Positions 31,581 through 39,234 of a DNA stretch of 43,623 nucleotides are shown in pieces. The DNA is taken from NCBI GenBank assembly GCA_964629825.1, contig CAZVUW010000015.1, positions 1 to 43,623 of the forward strand, in the 5' to 3' direction. Made by a program: the position numbers and the translations under genes. The first letter of the stretch is position 1, and each line of letters begins with the position of its first letter. The DNA is from CAZVUW01 sp964629825. Lineage in GTDB: Bacteria; Actinomycetota; Nitriliruptoria; Euzebyales; Egibacteraceae. Below the pieces are notes generated by a model, which ran no database searches, was not told where the DNA came from, and saw only the letters and a list, made by a program, of their open reading frames with translations.

Positions 31581-32396
31581 CTACAGCTCCCTGCGGCGCA
31601 GCCGCGCCACGGCGGCGGCGAGCGCAGCCACGGTCAGGGCCACGGCGACGAGCGCCGCCCGCCAGTAGTCGCCGATCTCGGCACCGCGCGCCAGGGCGTC
31701 GGGGGCCCCAAGCAGGTGGCTCGGCAGCCACGGCGCGACCGCGTCGACGACCGACAGGATCGGCACCGCGAGCAGCACCCCGGCCGAGAACGCCACGGTC
31801 CCGAGCACTCCGCGGACCAGGGCGGCGCACAGCGCCACCACTGCGACGGCGAAGGCCAGGTACAGCCAGGAGGCGACCAGGCCGGCCAGCATCTCGGGCA
31901 CCGGCAGCGGTCCGATCAGCACGACGGTCTCGTACCAGGCCGCGAGCAGGCCGAGGGTGTATGCGGCGCCGGCGCCGAGGAGGCTGACCACGTAGCGCGG
32001 GGCCAGCAGCCGCTCGATCGGCGCGCGCGTGCGCAGGAACGCCGCCAGCTCGGGCTTCGCGTCGAACGCGAGCGCACCGGCCGCGACGATCAGGACGACC
32101 AGCAGGCCGATCTGCGACGCGTTGCTCAGGTACTGGGTGATGCCGTCGGCCGGCACCGCCTCGGGCACGACGATCTCGACTCCGCCGCCGAAGCGCTCCA
32201 GGATCTCGCCCATGTAGCGGGCGAGCATCGGACCGGTCAGCCCGAAGAAGCCGAACACCCCGAGCAGCGCGATGATCCGGCGGCTGCGCACCAGGCGGGC
32301 CAGCTCCAGCCGCCACAGCGTCATGGGACGGGAGGCCTCGCGGCGGCTGGCCGCCCCCTCGGCCGCGCGGGTCCCTGCGGGCATCGTGTCGGTCAT
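31581..32396 (-). CDS. ABC-2-type transporter permease
   Basis: ATG 32396 overlaps the ATPase stop as ATGA; 271 residues. A cytoplasmic N-terminus (to about 30) precedes six likely membrane segments: near 41-57, 93-113, 133-152, 163-190, 195-215 and 244-263. It is the membrane partner of the ATPase upstream. The C-terminus ends in Arg-rich ARLRRREL. Cargo is unknown. It converges on the SDR gene across 87 bp with no strong hairpin. Confidence 0.85.
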   Translation of the reverse strand: MTDTMPAGTRAAEGAASRREASRPMTLWRLELARLVRSRRIIALLGVFGFFGLTGPMLARYMGEILERFGGGVEIVVPEAVPADGITQYLSNASQIGLLVVLIVAAGALAFDAKPELAAFLRTRAPIERLLAPRYVVSLLGAGAAYTLGLLAAWYETVVLIGPLPVPEMLAGLVASWLYLAFAVAVVALCAALVRGVLGTVAFSAGVLLAVPILSVVDAVAPWLPSHLLGAPDALARGAEIGDYWRAALVAVALTVAALAAAVARLRRREL

Positions 32397-33283
32397 CGGG
32401 TCAGCTCCAGGAAGACGGCCTCGAGATCGGGCTGCAGAGGGACGAGGCTGACGACGCGCGCGTCCGCGTCCGCCAGGGCACGTGGGAGATTGCGCTCGGC
32501 CTCCTCGACGTCGCTGATGCCGACGTGCAGCAGGCCGGCGGCCGGCACCTCGACCGACTCGACCCAGGGCTGGGCGGCGAGGGCGGCAGCCAAGGGCTCC
32601 ACCGGCGAGCGCAGGCGCAGCGCCACCCCCGGCGCGGCATGTCCCTGAAGCAGCGCGTGCAGGTCGCCCTCGAACAGCAGCCGCCCCTTGCGCAGCACGC
32701 CGACCGTGTCGCAGACCTCCTGGACGTCGGCCAGGATGTGGCTGGAGAACAGCACCGTGGCGCTGCCACGGAAGCCGGCGACGAGGTCGAGGACCTCGCG
32801 GCGGCCGGCCGGGTCCAGGGCCGAGCACGGCTCGTCGAGGATCAGCAGCTCCGGGTCGCTGACCACGGCGGTCGCGAGCCCGAGGCGCTGCAGCATCCCG
32901 CGTGAGAAACCGCCGTTGCGGCGGTGCGCGGCCTCCGTCAGCCCGGTGCGCGCCAGCGCGACGTCCACCGCCTCGGAGCCCAGGTGCGGCGCGGTGAGGT
33001 GGCGCGCCAGGTCGACGCACTCCCATGCCGTCAGCCAGGGGTCGAACTGCGGGGTGTCCGGCACCAGCGCGATGCGGCTGCGGTCGGCGTTGACCTCGAC
33101 CTCGCCGGCGGTCGCCCTGCGCAGGCCCGCCAGGATCGAGAACAGCGTCGTCTTGCCCGAGCCGTTCGGACCGACCAGCCCGTACACCGACCCGCGCGGC
33201 ACGTGCAGGTCGACCCCGTCGAGCGCCGCCACCGAGCCGTAGCGCTTGCTCAGCCCGCGCGTCGAGACGAGCGGCTCGGCCAT
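32393..33283 (-). CDS. ABC transporter ATP-binding protein
   Basis: From ATG 33283 (GGGAG seven bases upstream) the product has 296 residues: Walker A GLVGPNGSGKTTLF, Q-loop region VPDTPQF, a signature that reads FSRGMLQRLGLATAV (typical for the ABC-2/drug-exporter type, SxGMxQRL), Walker B LLILDEPCSALDP and the H-loop SSHILAD. The last 85 residues form the accessory domain often found in this class. The ATG shares its A with the stop of a small PLDc_N gene (TGATG), and its stop overlaps the permease start, so all three are one operon. Confidence 0.93.
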   Translation of the reverse strand: MAEPLVSTRGLSKRYGSVAALDGVDLHVPRGSVYGLVGPNGSGKTTLFSILAGLRRATAGEVEVNADRSRIALVPDTPQFDPWLTAWECVDLARHLTAPHLGSEAVDVALARTGLTEAAHRRNGGFSRGMLQRLGLATAVVSDPELLILDEPCSALDPAGRREVLDLVAGFRGSATVLFSSHILADVQEVCDTVGVLRKGRLLFEGDLHALLQGHAAPGVALRLRSPVEPLAAALAAQPWVESVEVPAAGLLHVGISDVEEAERNLPRALADADARVVSLVPLQPDLEAVFLELTR

Positions 33284-33462
33284 CAGCTCTCCCGCCCCAA
33301 GGTCAGGTAGATGATCCCGCCCAGCGGCACCGACACGATGCAGACGATCGCCCACGCCCACTTCGGCAGGTGCCGCACGTTGGAGCGGCTCAGGTCGTAC
33401 AGGCAGTAGGCGACGAAGGCGACTGCCAGCAGGATGAGCGGCAGCAGGGCCTCGACGGGCAC
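33283..33462 (-). CDS. Small PLDc_N-domain membrane protein, first gene of the ABC operon
   Basis: A GTG at 33462 behind AAGGAG (5-nt spacer) encodes 59 residues: a first membrane segment PVEALLPLILLAVAFVAYCL, the polar DLSRSNVRHLPKW, and a second segment AIVCIVSVPLGGIIYLTLGR ending RES. This is the PLDc_N pattern (PF13396 type), here free-standing. Its TGA shares a base with the ATPase ATG, giving tight coupling. It is too short for most automatic gene callers' minimum but has the best ribosome-binding site of the operon. Confidence 0.82.
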   Translation of the reverse strand: MPVEALLPLILLAVAFVAYCLYDLSRSNVRHLPKWAWAIVCIVSVPLGGIIYLTLGRES

Positions 33463-33616
33463 TTCAGCTCCTTCGGTTCGGGGCTGGCCACGGGCGGCCG
33501 CAGCCTTTCACGCAAGGATGCGTGTCGACCGGCGCCGCCGCCTCCTCTCGGATGCCGATCTGCGAATCCTCCTCGAGGTGGAGATCCGCGCGCGGCCGCC
33601 TCTAGGCTGCGCCGCG

Positions 33617-34327
33617 GTGGCCGCCCATCCGCGCAGACCGCGCAACGACCCGCGCCAGTACGACGACCTGGTGCAGGAGTGGTGGCGGCCGGACGGCGAG
33701 TTCGCCGCGCTGCACTGGATCGCCGCCGCCCGCGCCGCCGAGATCCCGCCGCCGCTCCCGGGCGCGGTCCTGCTCGACGTCGCCTGCGGGGGCGGTCTCA
33801 TGGCCCCGCACGTCCGGGGCTACCGCCACGTGGGCCTCGATCTCACATCCTCCGCCCTGGAGGTGGCGCGCGGGCACGGCGTGGAGGTGGTCGCGGGCCG
33901 AGCCGAGCGGCTGCCGTTCCCCGACGAGACGTTCGACGTGGTCCTGGCGGGCGAGATCCTGGAGCACGTCGCCGACACGGAGGCGGTCGTCGCCGAGGCC
34001 TGCCGCGTGCTGGCTCCCGGGGGCACCGTCGTCATCGACACGATCGCCGACAACCTCTGGGCGCGGCTGTCACTGGTGACGATCGGGGAGCGGCTCGCAG
34101 GTGGACCGCCGCGCGGCTGCCACGACCCGGCGCTGTTCGTGAACCCCCGCGACCTGCGGCGGATGTTCGCCGCCCACGGGGTCACGCTGAGGATCCGCGG
34201 GCTCAGCCCGCACCCGCTCCAGTACCTGCGCTACCTCGCCACGAGGCGGGGGGCGGTGCGGATGCGGACCACCGCCCTTGCACTGGCGCTGTACCAGGGG
34301 GTGGGCGTGAAGGCGGCCAGCGCCTGA
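33617..34327 (+). CDS. UbiG-like SAM-dependent O-methyltransferase
   Basis: The methyltransferase fold is clear: VLLDVACGGGLMAPHV (motif I), VGLDLTSSALEVAR, ERLPFPDETFDVVLAGEILE, HVADTEAVVAEACRVLAPGG. The preceding YDDLVQEWWRPDGEFAALHW is close to the UbiG N-terminal pattern (WWdpxGexxxLHxxN), which points to a quinone-type or similar O-methylation. I chose GTG 33617 (236 residues), as homology-like sequence begins right there; a TAGGCT hexamer 8 bp upstream would make this leaderless. An ATG at 33518 and an upstream frame to 33434 are alternatives. Its stop is 10 bp from that of the malic enzyme gene. Confidence 0.8.
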   Translation: MAAHPRRPRNDPRQYDDLVQEWWRPDGEFAALHWIAAARAAEIPPPLPGAVLLDVACGGGLMAPHVRGYRHVGLDLTSSALEVARGHGVEVVAGRAERLPFPDETFDVVLAGEILEHVADTEAVVAEACRVLAPGGTVVIDTIADNLWARLSLVTIGERLAGGPPRGCHDPALFVNPRDLRRMFAAHGVTLRIRGLSPHPLQYLRYLATRRGAVRMRTTALALALYQGVGVKAASA

Positions 34328-34337
34328 GCTCCCGGCC

Positions 34338-35738
34338 CTAGATCTGCAGCGACTGCTCCTCGACCGCGACGGCGCGCACGGCGTCGGCAACGGCCGGTGC
34401 GACGTCGGCGTTGAAGACGCTGGGGATGATGTAGTTCGGCCCCAGCTCCTGCTCCGTCACGACGCCCGCGATGGCGCGTGCCGCGGCCAGCTTCATCTTC
34501 GGCGTGATGGCGCGCGCCCCGGCGTCGAGGGCGCCGCGGAAGACGCCGGGGAAGGCGAGCACGTTGTTGATCTGGTTGGGCTCGTCGCTGCGACCGGTGG
34601 CGACGATCGCGGCGTGCTTGCGCGCCAGCGCCGGATCGATCTCGGGGTCCGGGTTGGCCAGGGCGAACACGATCGAGCCCTTGGCCATGGCGGCGACGTC
34701 CTCCTCGCGCAGGATGTTCGGGCCGCTGACGCCGATGAAGACGTCCGCGCCCGGCAGGGCGGCGCCGACGCTGCCGCTGAGGTTCTCCGGGTTGGTGTGG
34801 TCCAGCAGCCACTCGCGCGAGGGGTCGAGGTCGGTCCGCTGGCGCGAGATGACGCCGCCGATGTCGGCCACCGTGATGTTGCGCGCGCCTTCGGCCAGCA
34901 GCGACTTGACGATCGCCATGCCGGCCGCGCCCGCGCCGGCCAGGACGATGCGCGCCTCCTCCAGCCGCTTGCCGACCACCTCGAGCGCGTTCAGCAGCGC
35001 GGCGAGCACCACGATCGCGGTGCCGTGCTGGTCGTCGTGGAACACGGGGATGTCGAGGGACTCGCGCAGCCGCTCCTCGACCTCGAAGCAGCGCGGAGCC
35101 GCGATGTCCTCCAGGTTGATGCCGCCGTAGACGGGCGCGATCAGCTCGACGGTGCGGACGATCTCGTCGGGGTCGTTGGTGTCCAGGCACACCGGCCAGG
35201 CGTCGATGTCGGCGAAGCGCTTGAACAGGACCGCCTTGCCCTCCATCACCGGCAGGGCGGCCGCGGCGCCGATGTTGCCGAGCCCGAGAACGGCCGAGCC
35301 GTCCGTCACCACCGCCACCGTGTTGCGCTTCACGGTCAGGCTGCGCGCGTCGTCGGGGTTGCGGGCGATGGCGCGGCACACCCGCGCGACACCCGGGGTG
35401 TAGGCCATCGAGAGGTCGTCGCGGGTGCGCAGCGGCACGGTCGGGGTGATCTCGAGCTTGCCGCCGAGGTGCAGCAGGAAGGTGCGGTCGCTGACCTTGT
35501 GGACGTGGGCGGTCTCGATGGCGTCGACCGCGGCGGTGATGGCCTCGGCGTGGTCGGAGTCCGCGGCGTTGACCGTCAGGTCCACGACCATGGCCTCGCC
35601 GTAGGACTCGACGATGTCGACCGCCGTGACGCCGCCGCCGGCGTCGCCCACCGCGGTGGTGACCCGGCCGATCGCCAGCGGGTCCGGGTCGAGGTGGATG
35701 CGCATCGTGATCGAGTAGGACGCGCTTGGAACCGGCAT
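34338..35738 (-). CDS. ACT-domain NAD(P)-dependent malic enzyme
   Basis: It oxidatively decarboxylates malate to pyruvate. From ATG 35738 (GGGAAGG nine bases upstream) it has 466 residues. An ACT regulatory domain (about 15-95, IHLDPDPLAIGRVTTAVGDA, GGGVTAVDI) precedes the catalytic part: MAYTPGVARVCRAIA, the Lys-containing VKRNTVAVVTDGSAVLGLGN, EDIAAPRCFEVEERLR, metal site FHDDQHGTAIV, and the Rossmann GAGAAGMAI. The compact form without a phosphotransacetylase domain matches the short bacterial/archaeal type; the ACT domain suggests amino-acid or other small-ligand control. Start uncertainty: ATG 35702 lacks a ribosome-binding site. Confidence 0.92.
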   Translation of the reverse strand: MPVPSASYSITMRIHLDPDPLAIGRVTTAVGDAGGGVTAVDIVESYGEAMVVDLTVNAADSDHAEAITAAVDAIETAHVHKVSDRTFLLHLGGKLEITPTVPLRTRDDLSMAYTPGVARVCRAIARNPDDARSLTVKRNTVAVVTDGSAVLGLGNIGAAAALPVMEGKAVLFKRFADIDAWPVCLDTNDPDEIVRTVELIAPVYGGINLEDIAAPRCFEVEERLRESLDIPVFHDDQHGTAIVVLAALLNALEVVGKRLEEARIVLAGAGAAGMAIVKSLLAEGARNITVADIGGVISRQRTDLDPSREWLLDHTNPENLSGSVGAALPGADVFIGVSGPNILREEDVAAMAKGSIVFALANPDPEIDPALARKHAAIVATGRSDEPNQINNVLAFPGVFRGALDAGARAITPKMKLAAARAIAGVVTEQELGPNYIIPSVFNADVAPAVADAVRAVAVEEQSLQI

Positions 35739-35910
35739 CTGCAAAGACCTTCCCATGCTGGAGCAGGGCGGAAAGACTACAAGCGGTCCCGCCGCCCGCC
35801 AGGAGTGCAGCTCTGCGGTGCGGCTGCGTGGGCGGACCACCGCTGGAAGGGCCCGGCGAGACCGGCCCCCGCCCCGATTCTCCCGGCGTAGCCGATTTCA
35901 CCAATCTTGG

Positions 35911-35932
35911 GGAAGCGCGGATGCTTCCTTTT
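35911..35932 (+). terminator. Short hairpin with T-run upstream of a small hypothetical gene
   Basis: GGAAGC (35911-35916) and GCTTCC (35923-35928) with a 6-nt loop are followed by TTTT. It faces the plus strand, where no gene ends nearby, so if real it would be an attenuator for the 35977 gene. It is short and may be chance. The rest of the 238-bp gap upstream of the malic enzyme shows nothing else. Confidence 0.3.
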
Positions 35933-35976
35933 GACTAGGGTTCGTGCCTCATAGCCGTCGATGTTCGGAGCCATAG

Positions 35977-36213
35977 TTGGATCTCGACTCCAGGCACCTC
36001 GACGCGGCCCGCTTCCTGCTGGCCCGAGTCGCCTCGTCGCTGCCACCCTCTCGCGCAGAGGTGGACGAGATGCGCGGCCTGCTGTCGGCCCTACGCGCGC
36101 ACCCGTCATGTAGCCCGCCGCTCGCCGAGCGCATCAGCGGTGTCCTGCTGATCCTCGACGTGGTGGCCCTGGCCGACGACCGTCCGCTGCGAAAGCACCG
36201 CCTGGCGGGTTGA
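35977..36213 (+). CDS. Small hypothetical helical protein
   Basis: A TTG start at 35977 with GGAG six bases upstream opens 78 residues. The sequence is mostly helical and alternates acidic and basic residues (DLDSRHLDAARFLLARVASS, EVDEMRGLLSALRAHP) and ends RPLRKHRLAG. No membrane segment or motif, no known family. Its size, unusual start codon and weak context leave the chance that it is not a gene. The 102 bp between it and the polyketide synthase hold no clear signal. Confidence 0.4.
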   Translation: MDLDSRHLDAARFLLARVASSLPPSRAEVDEMRGLLSALRAHPSCSPPLAERISGVLLILDVVALADDRPLRKHRLAG

Positions 36214-36315
36214 GGCCGGCGCGCGCGTCGGCCGTGAGCTGCTGCACCCTGCGCATCTTCCCGCCCCGGTTCGGGGAAGGGTCTTCGCCGCTGCCCGACG
36301 ATTGGACCCCCCGAC

Positions 36316-37374
36316 GTGACCGCCGTGGTGACCGGGCGCGGCGCGGCCGTGCCGAACGCGCTGCTCCAGCAGCGGCTGTGGGACGAGTTCTTCGCTGACC
36401 ACTACCGCCGCGACCCCGTGGCGCAGAAGGTGTGGGAGCACAGCGGTGTGCACACCCGCCATGGCGTCGCGGATCCCCGCACCGACGACGTGTCGCGCTG
36501 GTCCACCGGCCAGCGGATGCGCCGCTTCGTCGCCGAGGCGCTGCCGCTGGGCAAGGAGGCCGTGGCCGCCGCGCTCAACGACGCCGGCCTGACCCCCGCC
36601 GAGGTGGACCACCTGACCGTCGTCAGCTGCACCGGCTACGCCACGCCCGGGCTGGACGTCCTGCTGGCGCGCGACCTCGGGCTCCCGGCGGATGCGCAGC
36701 GCCTCCACGTCGGTCACATGGGCTGCTACGCGGCGCTGCCCGCCCTGGCCTCGGCCGCCGACGCGGTGACGGCGCGCGGCCGCACGGCCGTCGTGACCTG
36801 CGTCGAGCTGACCAGCCTGCATCTGCAGCCGCCCGCGCCTCCGGGCGAGCCGCCCGACCGCGAGCAGGTCGTCGCGCACGCGCTGTTCAGCGACGCCGCG
36901 GCCGCGGTGTGCCTGCGGCCGCGGGGCTCCGGTGACCCGGGGCTCGCGGTTGTGGACGTGCTGGCCCGCACCGATGCGGGCAGCGCTCCGCTCATGACCT
37001 GGGAGATCACGGACCTCGGCTTCCGCATGGGCCTGTCGCCGCGGGTACCGCGGGTCCTGGGCCAGCACGTCGCCGAAGCGGTCCAGGATCTGTGCGCCCG
37101 CAGCGGCGTCGAGCGCTCGTCGCTGAAGCGCTGGGCGATCCACCCCGGCGGCCCGAGGATCATCGACGTCGTCGCCGACCGGCTCGGGCTGTCCGAGGAC
37201 GCCGTCGCCGACTCGCGCGCGGTGCTGGCCTCCCACGGCAACTGCTCCTCGGCCACCGTGCTGCTGATCCTGGATCGGATCCTGGAGACCGGGCTGGAGC
37301 GCGGCGAGCACGTGGTGGCGATGGCGTTCGGGCCCGGTCTGACCCTGTACGCGGCGCTGCTGCGGGCGGTCTGA
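36316..37374 (+). CDS. Type III polyketide synthase (chalcone/stilbene synthase family)
   Basis: From GTG 36316 the product has 352 residues, full length for the family. The Cys-His-Asn triad is Cys137 (VGHMGCYAALPALASA), His276 (AIHPGGPRIID) and Asn309 (SHGNCSSATVLL), and MAFGPGLTLYAALL is the GFGPG-type loop. Such enzymes condense malonyl-CoA units onto an acyl-CoA starter to make pyrones, resorcinols or similar aromatic products. No tailoring cluster is beside it: the neighbours are a small hypothetical gene and a tRNA-editing protein, though a UbiG-like methyltransferase lies 2 kb upstream. Product unknown. Confidence 0.9.
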   Translation: MTAVVTGRGAAVPNALLQQRLWDEFFADHYRRDPVAQKVWEHSGVHTRHGVADPRTDDVSRWSTGQRMRRFVAEALPLGKEAVAAALNDAGLTPAEVDHLTVVSCTGYATPGLDVLLARDLGLPADAQRLHVGHMGCYAALPALASAADAVTARGRTAVVTCVELTSLHLQPPAPPGEPPDREQVVAHALFSDAAAAVCLRPRGSGDPGLAVVDVLARTDAGSAPLMTWEITDLGFRMGLSPRVPRVLGQHVAEAVQDLCARSGVERSSLKRWAIHPGGPRIIDVVADRLGLSEDAVADSRAVLASHGNCSSATVLLILDRILETGLERGEHVVAMAFGPGLTLYAALLRAV

Positions 37375-37399
37375 CCGCGGTTCTGCGCAGCGATCGGGC

Positions 37400-37428
37400 T
37401 TGACCCGTCCTCGCGCCTCGCATAAGAG
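37400..37428 (+). promoter_or_regulatory. Candidate promoter of the AlaX gene
   Basis: TTGACC (37400-37405) and TAAGAG (37423-37428) are 17 bp apart. The start of transcription would fall at or very near the ATG at 37435, so the message may be leaderless; GAGGGG just before the ATG could still act as a ribosome-binding site if transcription starts earlier. Confidence 0.4.
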
Positions 37429-37434
37429 GGGTCC

Positions 37435-38163
37435 ATGCGAACCGACGAGCTGTACGCCACCGACGCCTACCTGCGGACCTTCGAGGCCGACGTCGTCGAG
37501 GTCGACCCCGAGGGCAACCGCGTCGCCCTCAACCGCAGCGCCTTCTACCCCGGCGGCGGCGGGCAGCCGCACGACCTCGGCGAGCTGCGCTGGGATGGCG
37601 GCAGCGCCGCCGTGGCGCGCGTCGGCCGCGAGGGGGGCGTGGTCTGGCACTGGCTGGAGGGCGACCAGGGGCTGCCGGATCCCGCGACCGAGGTCCAGGG
37701 CGACATCGACTGGGACCGCCGGCATCGGCTCATGCGGACGCACACCGCGCTGCACATCCTCTGCGGAGTCGTGTGGGCCGACTTCGGCGTCGCCGTCACG
37801 GGCGGGAACATGGAGCCCGGCCGCGGACGCCTCGACTTCGCCCTTGACGCGATGTCATCTGAGCTGGGCGCGCGCCTGGAGCGCCGCATGAACGAGGAGA
37901 TCCAGCGCGCCCGCGAGATCATCGTCGACTTCGTCGACCGCTCCGAGGCCTCGATCGACCCGGCGCTGATCCGGACGAAGGCCGACCTCATCCCCGCCTC
38001 GATCAAGACCCTGCGCGTCATCGACATCGTCGGCCTCGACAAGCAGGCCGACGGCGGCACGCACGTGGCCACGACCGCCGAGGTCGGGCGGGTCGAGGTC
38101 GTTAAGACCGAGTCGAAGGGCAAGGACAACAAGCGCGTTCGCATCGCGATCCACGACGAGTGA
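37435..38163 (+). CDS. Free-standing alanyl-tRNA editing protein (AlaX-type)
   Basis: It deacylates Ser- or Gly-tRNA(Ala) made in error by AlaRS. The 242-residue product has an N-terminal barrel (NRSAFYPGGGGQPHDLGELR) and the zinc-dependent editing site: HTALH with His103 and His107, and DGGTHVATT with His210. Where AlaRS editing domains have Cys before GGTH this one has Asp206, a change seen in other AlaX members. MEPGRGRLDF and LIPASIKTLRVIDI are family-typical. Medium-size (AlaX-M-like). It is separated from the polyketide synthase by 60 bp that include a candidate promoter. Confidence 0.92.
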   Translation: MRTDELYATDAYLRTFEADVVEVDPEGNRVALNRSAFYPGGGGQPHDLGELRWDGGSAAVARVGREGGVVWHWLEGDQGLPDPATEVQGDIDWDRRHRLMRTHTALHILCGVVWADFGVAVTGGNMEPGRGRLDFALDAMSSELGARLERRMNEEIQRAREIIVDFVDRSEASIDPALIRTKADLIPASIKTLRVIDIVGLDKQADGGTHVATTAEVGRVEVVKTESKGKDNKRVRIAIHDE

Positions 38164-38202
38164 GGTCCGGCGGGGCGCGTGGTGCCGCGCCGCGGCTCGC
38201 GG

Positions 38203-38757
38203 TCAGTCCTGCTTGTCGAGGTCCTGCTTGTCGAGGTGCAGGCTGTAGCCGTACACGCGCACGCCCGGGGCGGGCTCGTGGTCGAGGGAGCGGTCCCGCT
38301 CGAAGCCGAGGCTGTCGTACAGGTCGCGCGCATACTCCATCTCGAGCGCCACGGTGACCACGACGCGTCGGCGACCGTCGTTGCGCGCGCGCTCGATGCA
38401 GTGCTCCATCAGCGCCCGGCCGACGCCCTTGCCTCGTTCGGCCGGCGGGACCGCCAGCAGGCGCACGCTGTAGGAGTCCTCCCGCGCACCGCGCCAGCGC
38501 GTGTAGAGGGTGACGGTGCCGACGATCCGGTCGCCGTCGAGGGCCACCAGCACCTCGGCGTCGAGCAGCCGACCGCGGACGTTGGCGATGTCCTGGGCGA
38601 ACTGCGACCAGGCGTCCGGGGACATCTGCCCGGCGTACTCGGCGTAGGCGTCCACCGCGAGCGACGCGACGATGTCGAGCTCGTCCTCGCGGGCGTGACG
38701 GATCTCGAAGCTGCCCGAACCCGAGCTGCTCCGATCCTCGGCCTCTGAGCTGCTCAT
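38203..38757 (-). CDS. GNAT family N-acetyltransferase
   Basis: ATG 38757 gives 184 residues after AAGG; the frame upstream is open but lacks a better start. After a Ser-rich N-terminus the GNAT fold is clear: IRHAREDELDIVASLAVDAY, LVALDGDRIVGTVTLYT, SVRLLAVPPAERGKGVGRAL with the acetyl-CoA motif (R/Q-x-x-G-x-G/A form ERGKGVG), and EMEYARDLYDSLGFERD. Acceptor unknown. The C-terminus ends in two copies of LDKQD, from a 15-bp tandem DNA repeat that may expand or contract. Confidence 0.88.
   Translation of the reverse strand: MSSSEAEDRSSSGSGSFEIRHAREDELDIVASLAVDAYAEYAGQMSPDAWSQFAQDIANVRGRLLDAEVLVALDGDRIVGTVTLYTRWRGAREDSYSVRLLAVPPAERGKGVGRALMEHCIERARNDGRRRVVVTVALEMEYARDLYDSLGFERDRSLDHEPAPGVRVYGYSLHLDKQDLDKQD
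38206..38235. repeat. 15-bp perfect tandem repeat at the end of the GNAT gene
   Basis: GTCCTGCTTGTCGAG occurs twice in direct succession (38206-38220, 38221-38235), adding LDKQD to the C-terminus in frame. Because the unit is a multiple of three, copy changes would preserve the frame. Confidence 0.85.
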
Positions 38758-38872
38758 GCGCCTTCTCTTCCGTGCTCGGGGCGACTGGCAGAAGTCGCTC
38801 AGGCTGACGCAGCGTTGCGCCCCGGACGGTACCCGGGCACGAGGGCCGGTTTCCAGCGGGTTCGGCTCGCCC

Positions 38873-39187
38873 CTAGGGCGCCAGGCGGGCGACGACCGCC
38901 GCGCGCTGACGCCGGGGCAGGTTCTGGAGAGCCGTCCAGAGGGGTTCGCGCTCGGAGCCGGCCCGGCTGCGCGCCGTCGCCGCACGGGCGCGTGCGATCA
39001 CGGCGGCGTGGACGCGGCAGGCCGACGGCGCCTCGCGGGTCCCGCCGGCGGTCTGCTCCACCGCCCACTGGGCCACCTCGGCGGCGATGAGCCGCGCCAG
39101 CTGGCGGTCGCCGGTCACCAGATAGGCCAGGCGCCAGCAGCTGGCGAGGTCGGCTTCGCGCGTGCTCACCGGGATGTTGCTCTGCAT
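38873..39187 (-). CDS. Very short sigma-70-like protein (region 2 like plus the start of region 4), possibly degenerate
   Basis: The 104-residue frame from ATG 39187 reads READLASCWRLAYLVTGDRQ and later ALQNLPRRQRAAVVARLAP, which resembles the ECF sigma pattern of region 2.1 (AYxLTGDxxxAxxLxxEV) and the start of region 4 (LPxRQRAAVVLRY). A stop follows at that point, so the recognition helix of region 4 is absent. Neither other frame continues it, so this does not look like a simple frameshift. It has no clear ribosome-binding site. It could be a remnant, or an anti-sigma-like competitor. It lies between the PBP and the GNAT gene on the same strand. Confidence 0.5.
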   Translation of the reverse strand: MQSNIPVSTREADLASCWRLAYLVTGDRQLARLIAAEVAQWAVEQTAGGTREAPSACRVHAAVIARARAATARSRAGSEREPLWTALQNLPRRQRAAVVARLAP

Positions 39188-39234
39188 GCAAGAGCAGACG
39201 CTCAGCGGGGGCGAAGGGTTGCATCGCGTCGGCC

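Noticed and set aside
31581..33026. 481-codon minus-strand frame joining the ATPase and permease into one protein
   Set aside because: The upstream part is the ATPase in the wrong frame; the permease has its own ATG overlapping the ATPase stop.
36106..37755. 549-codon minus-strand open frame opposite the polyketide synthase
   Set aside because: Antisense shadow; composition follows third-position GC of the real gene.
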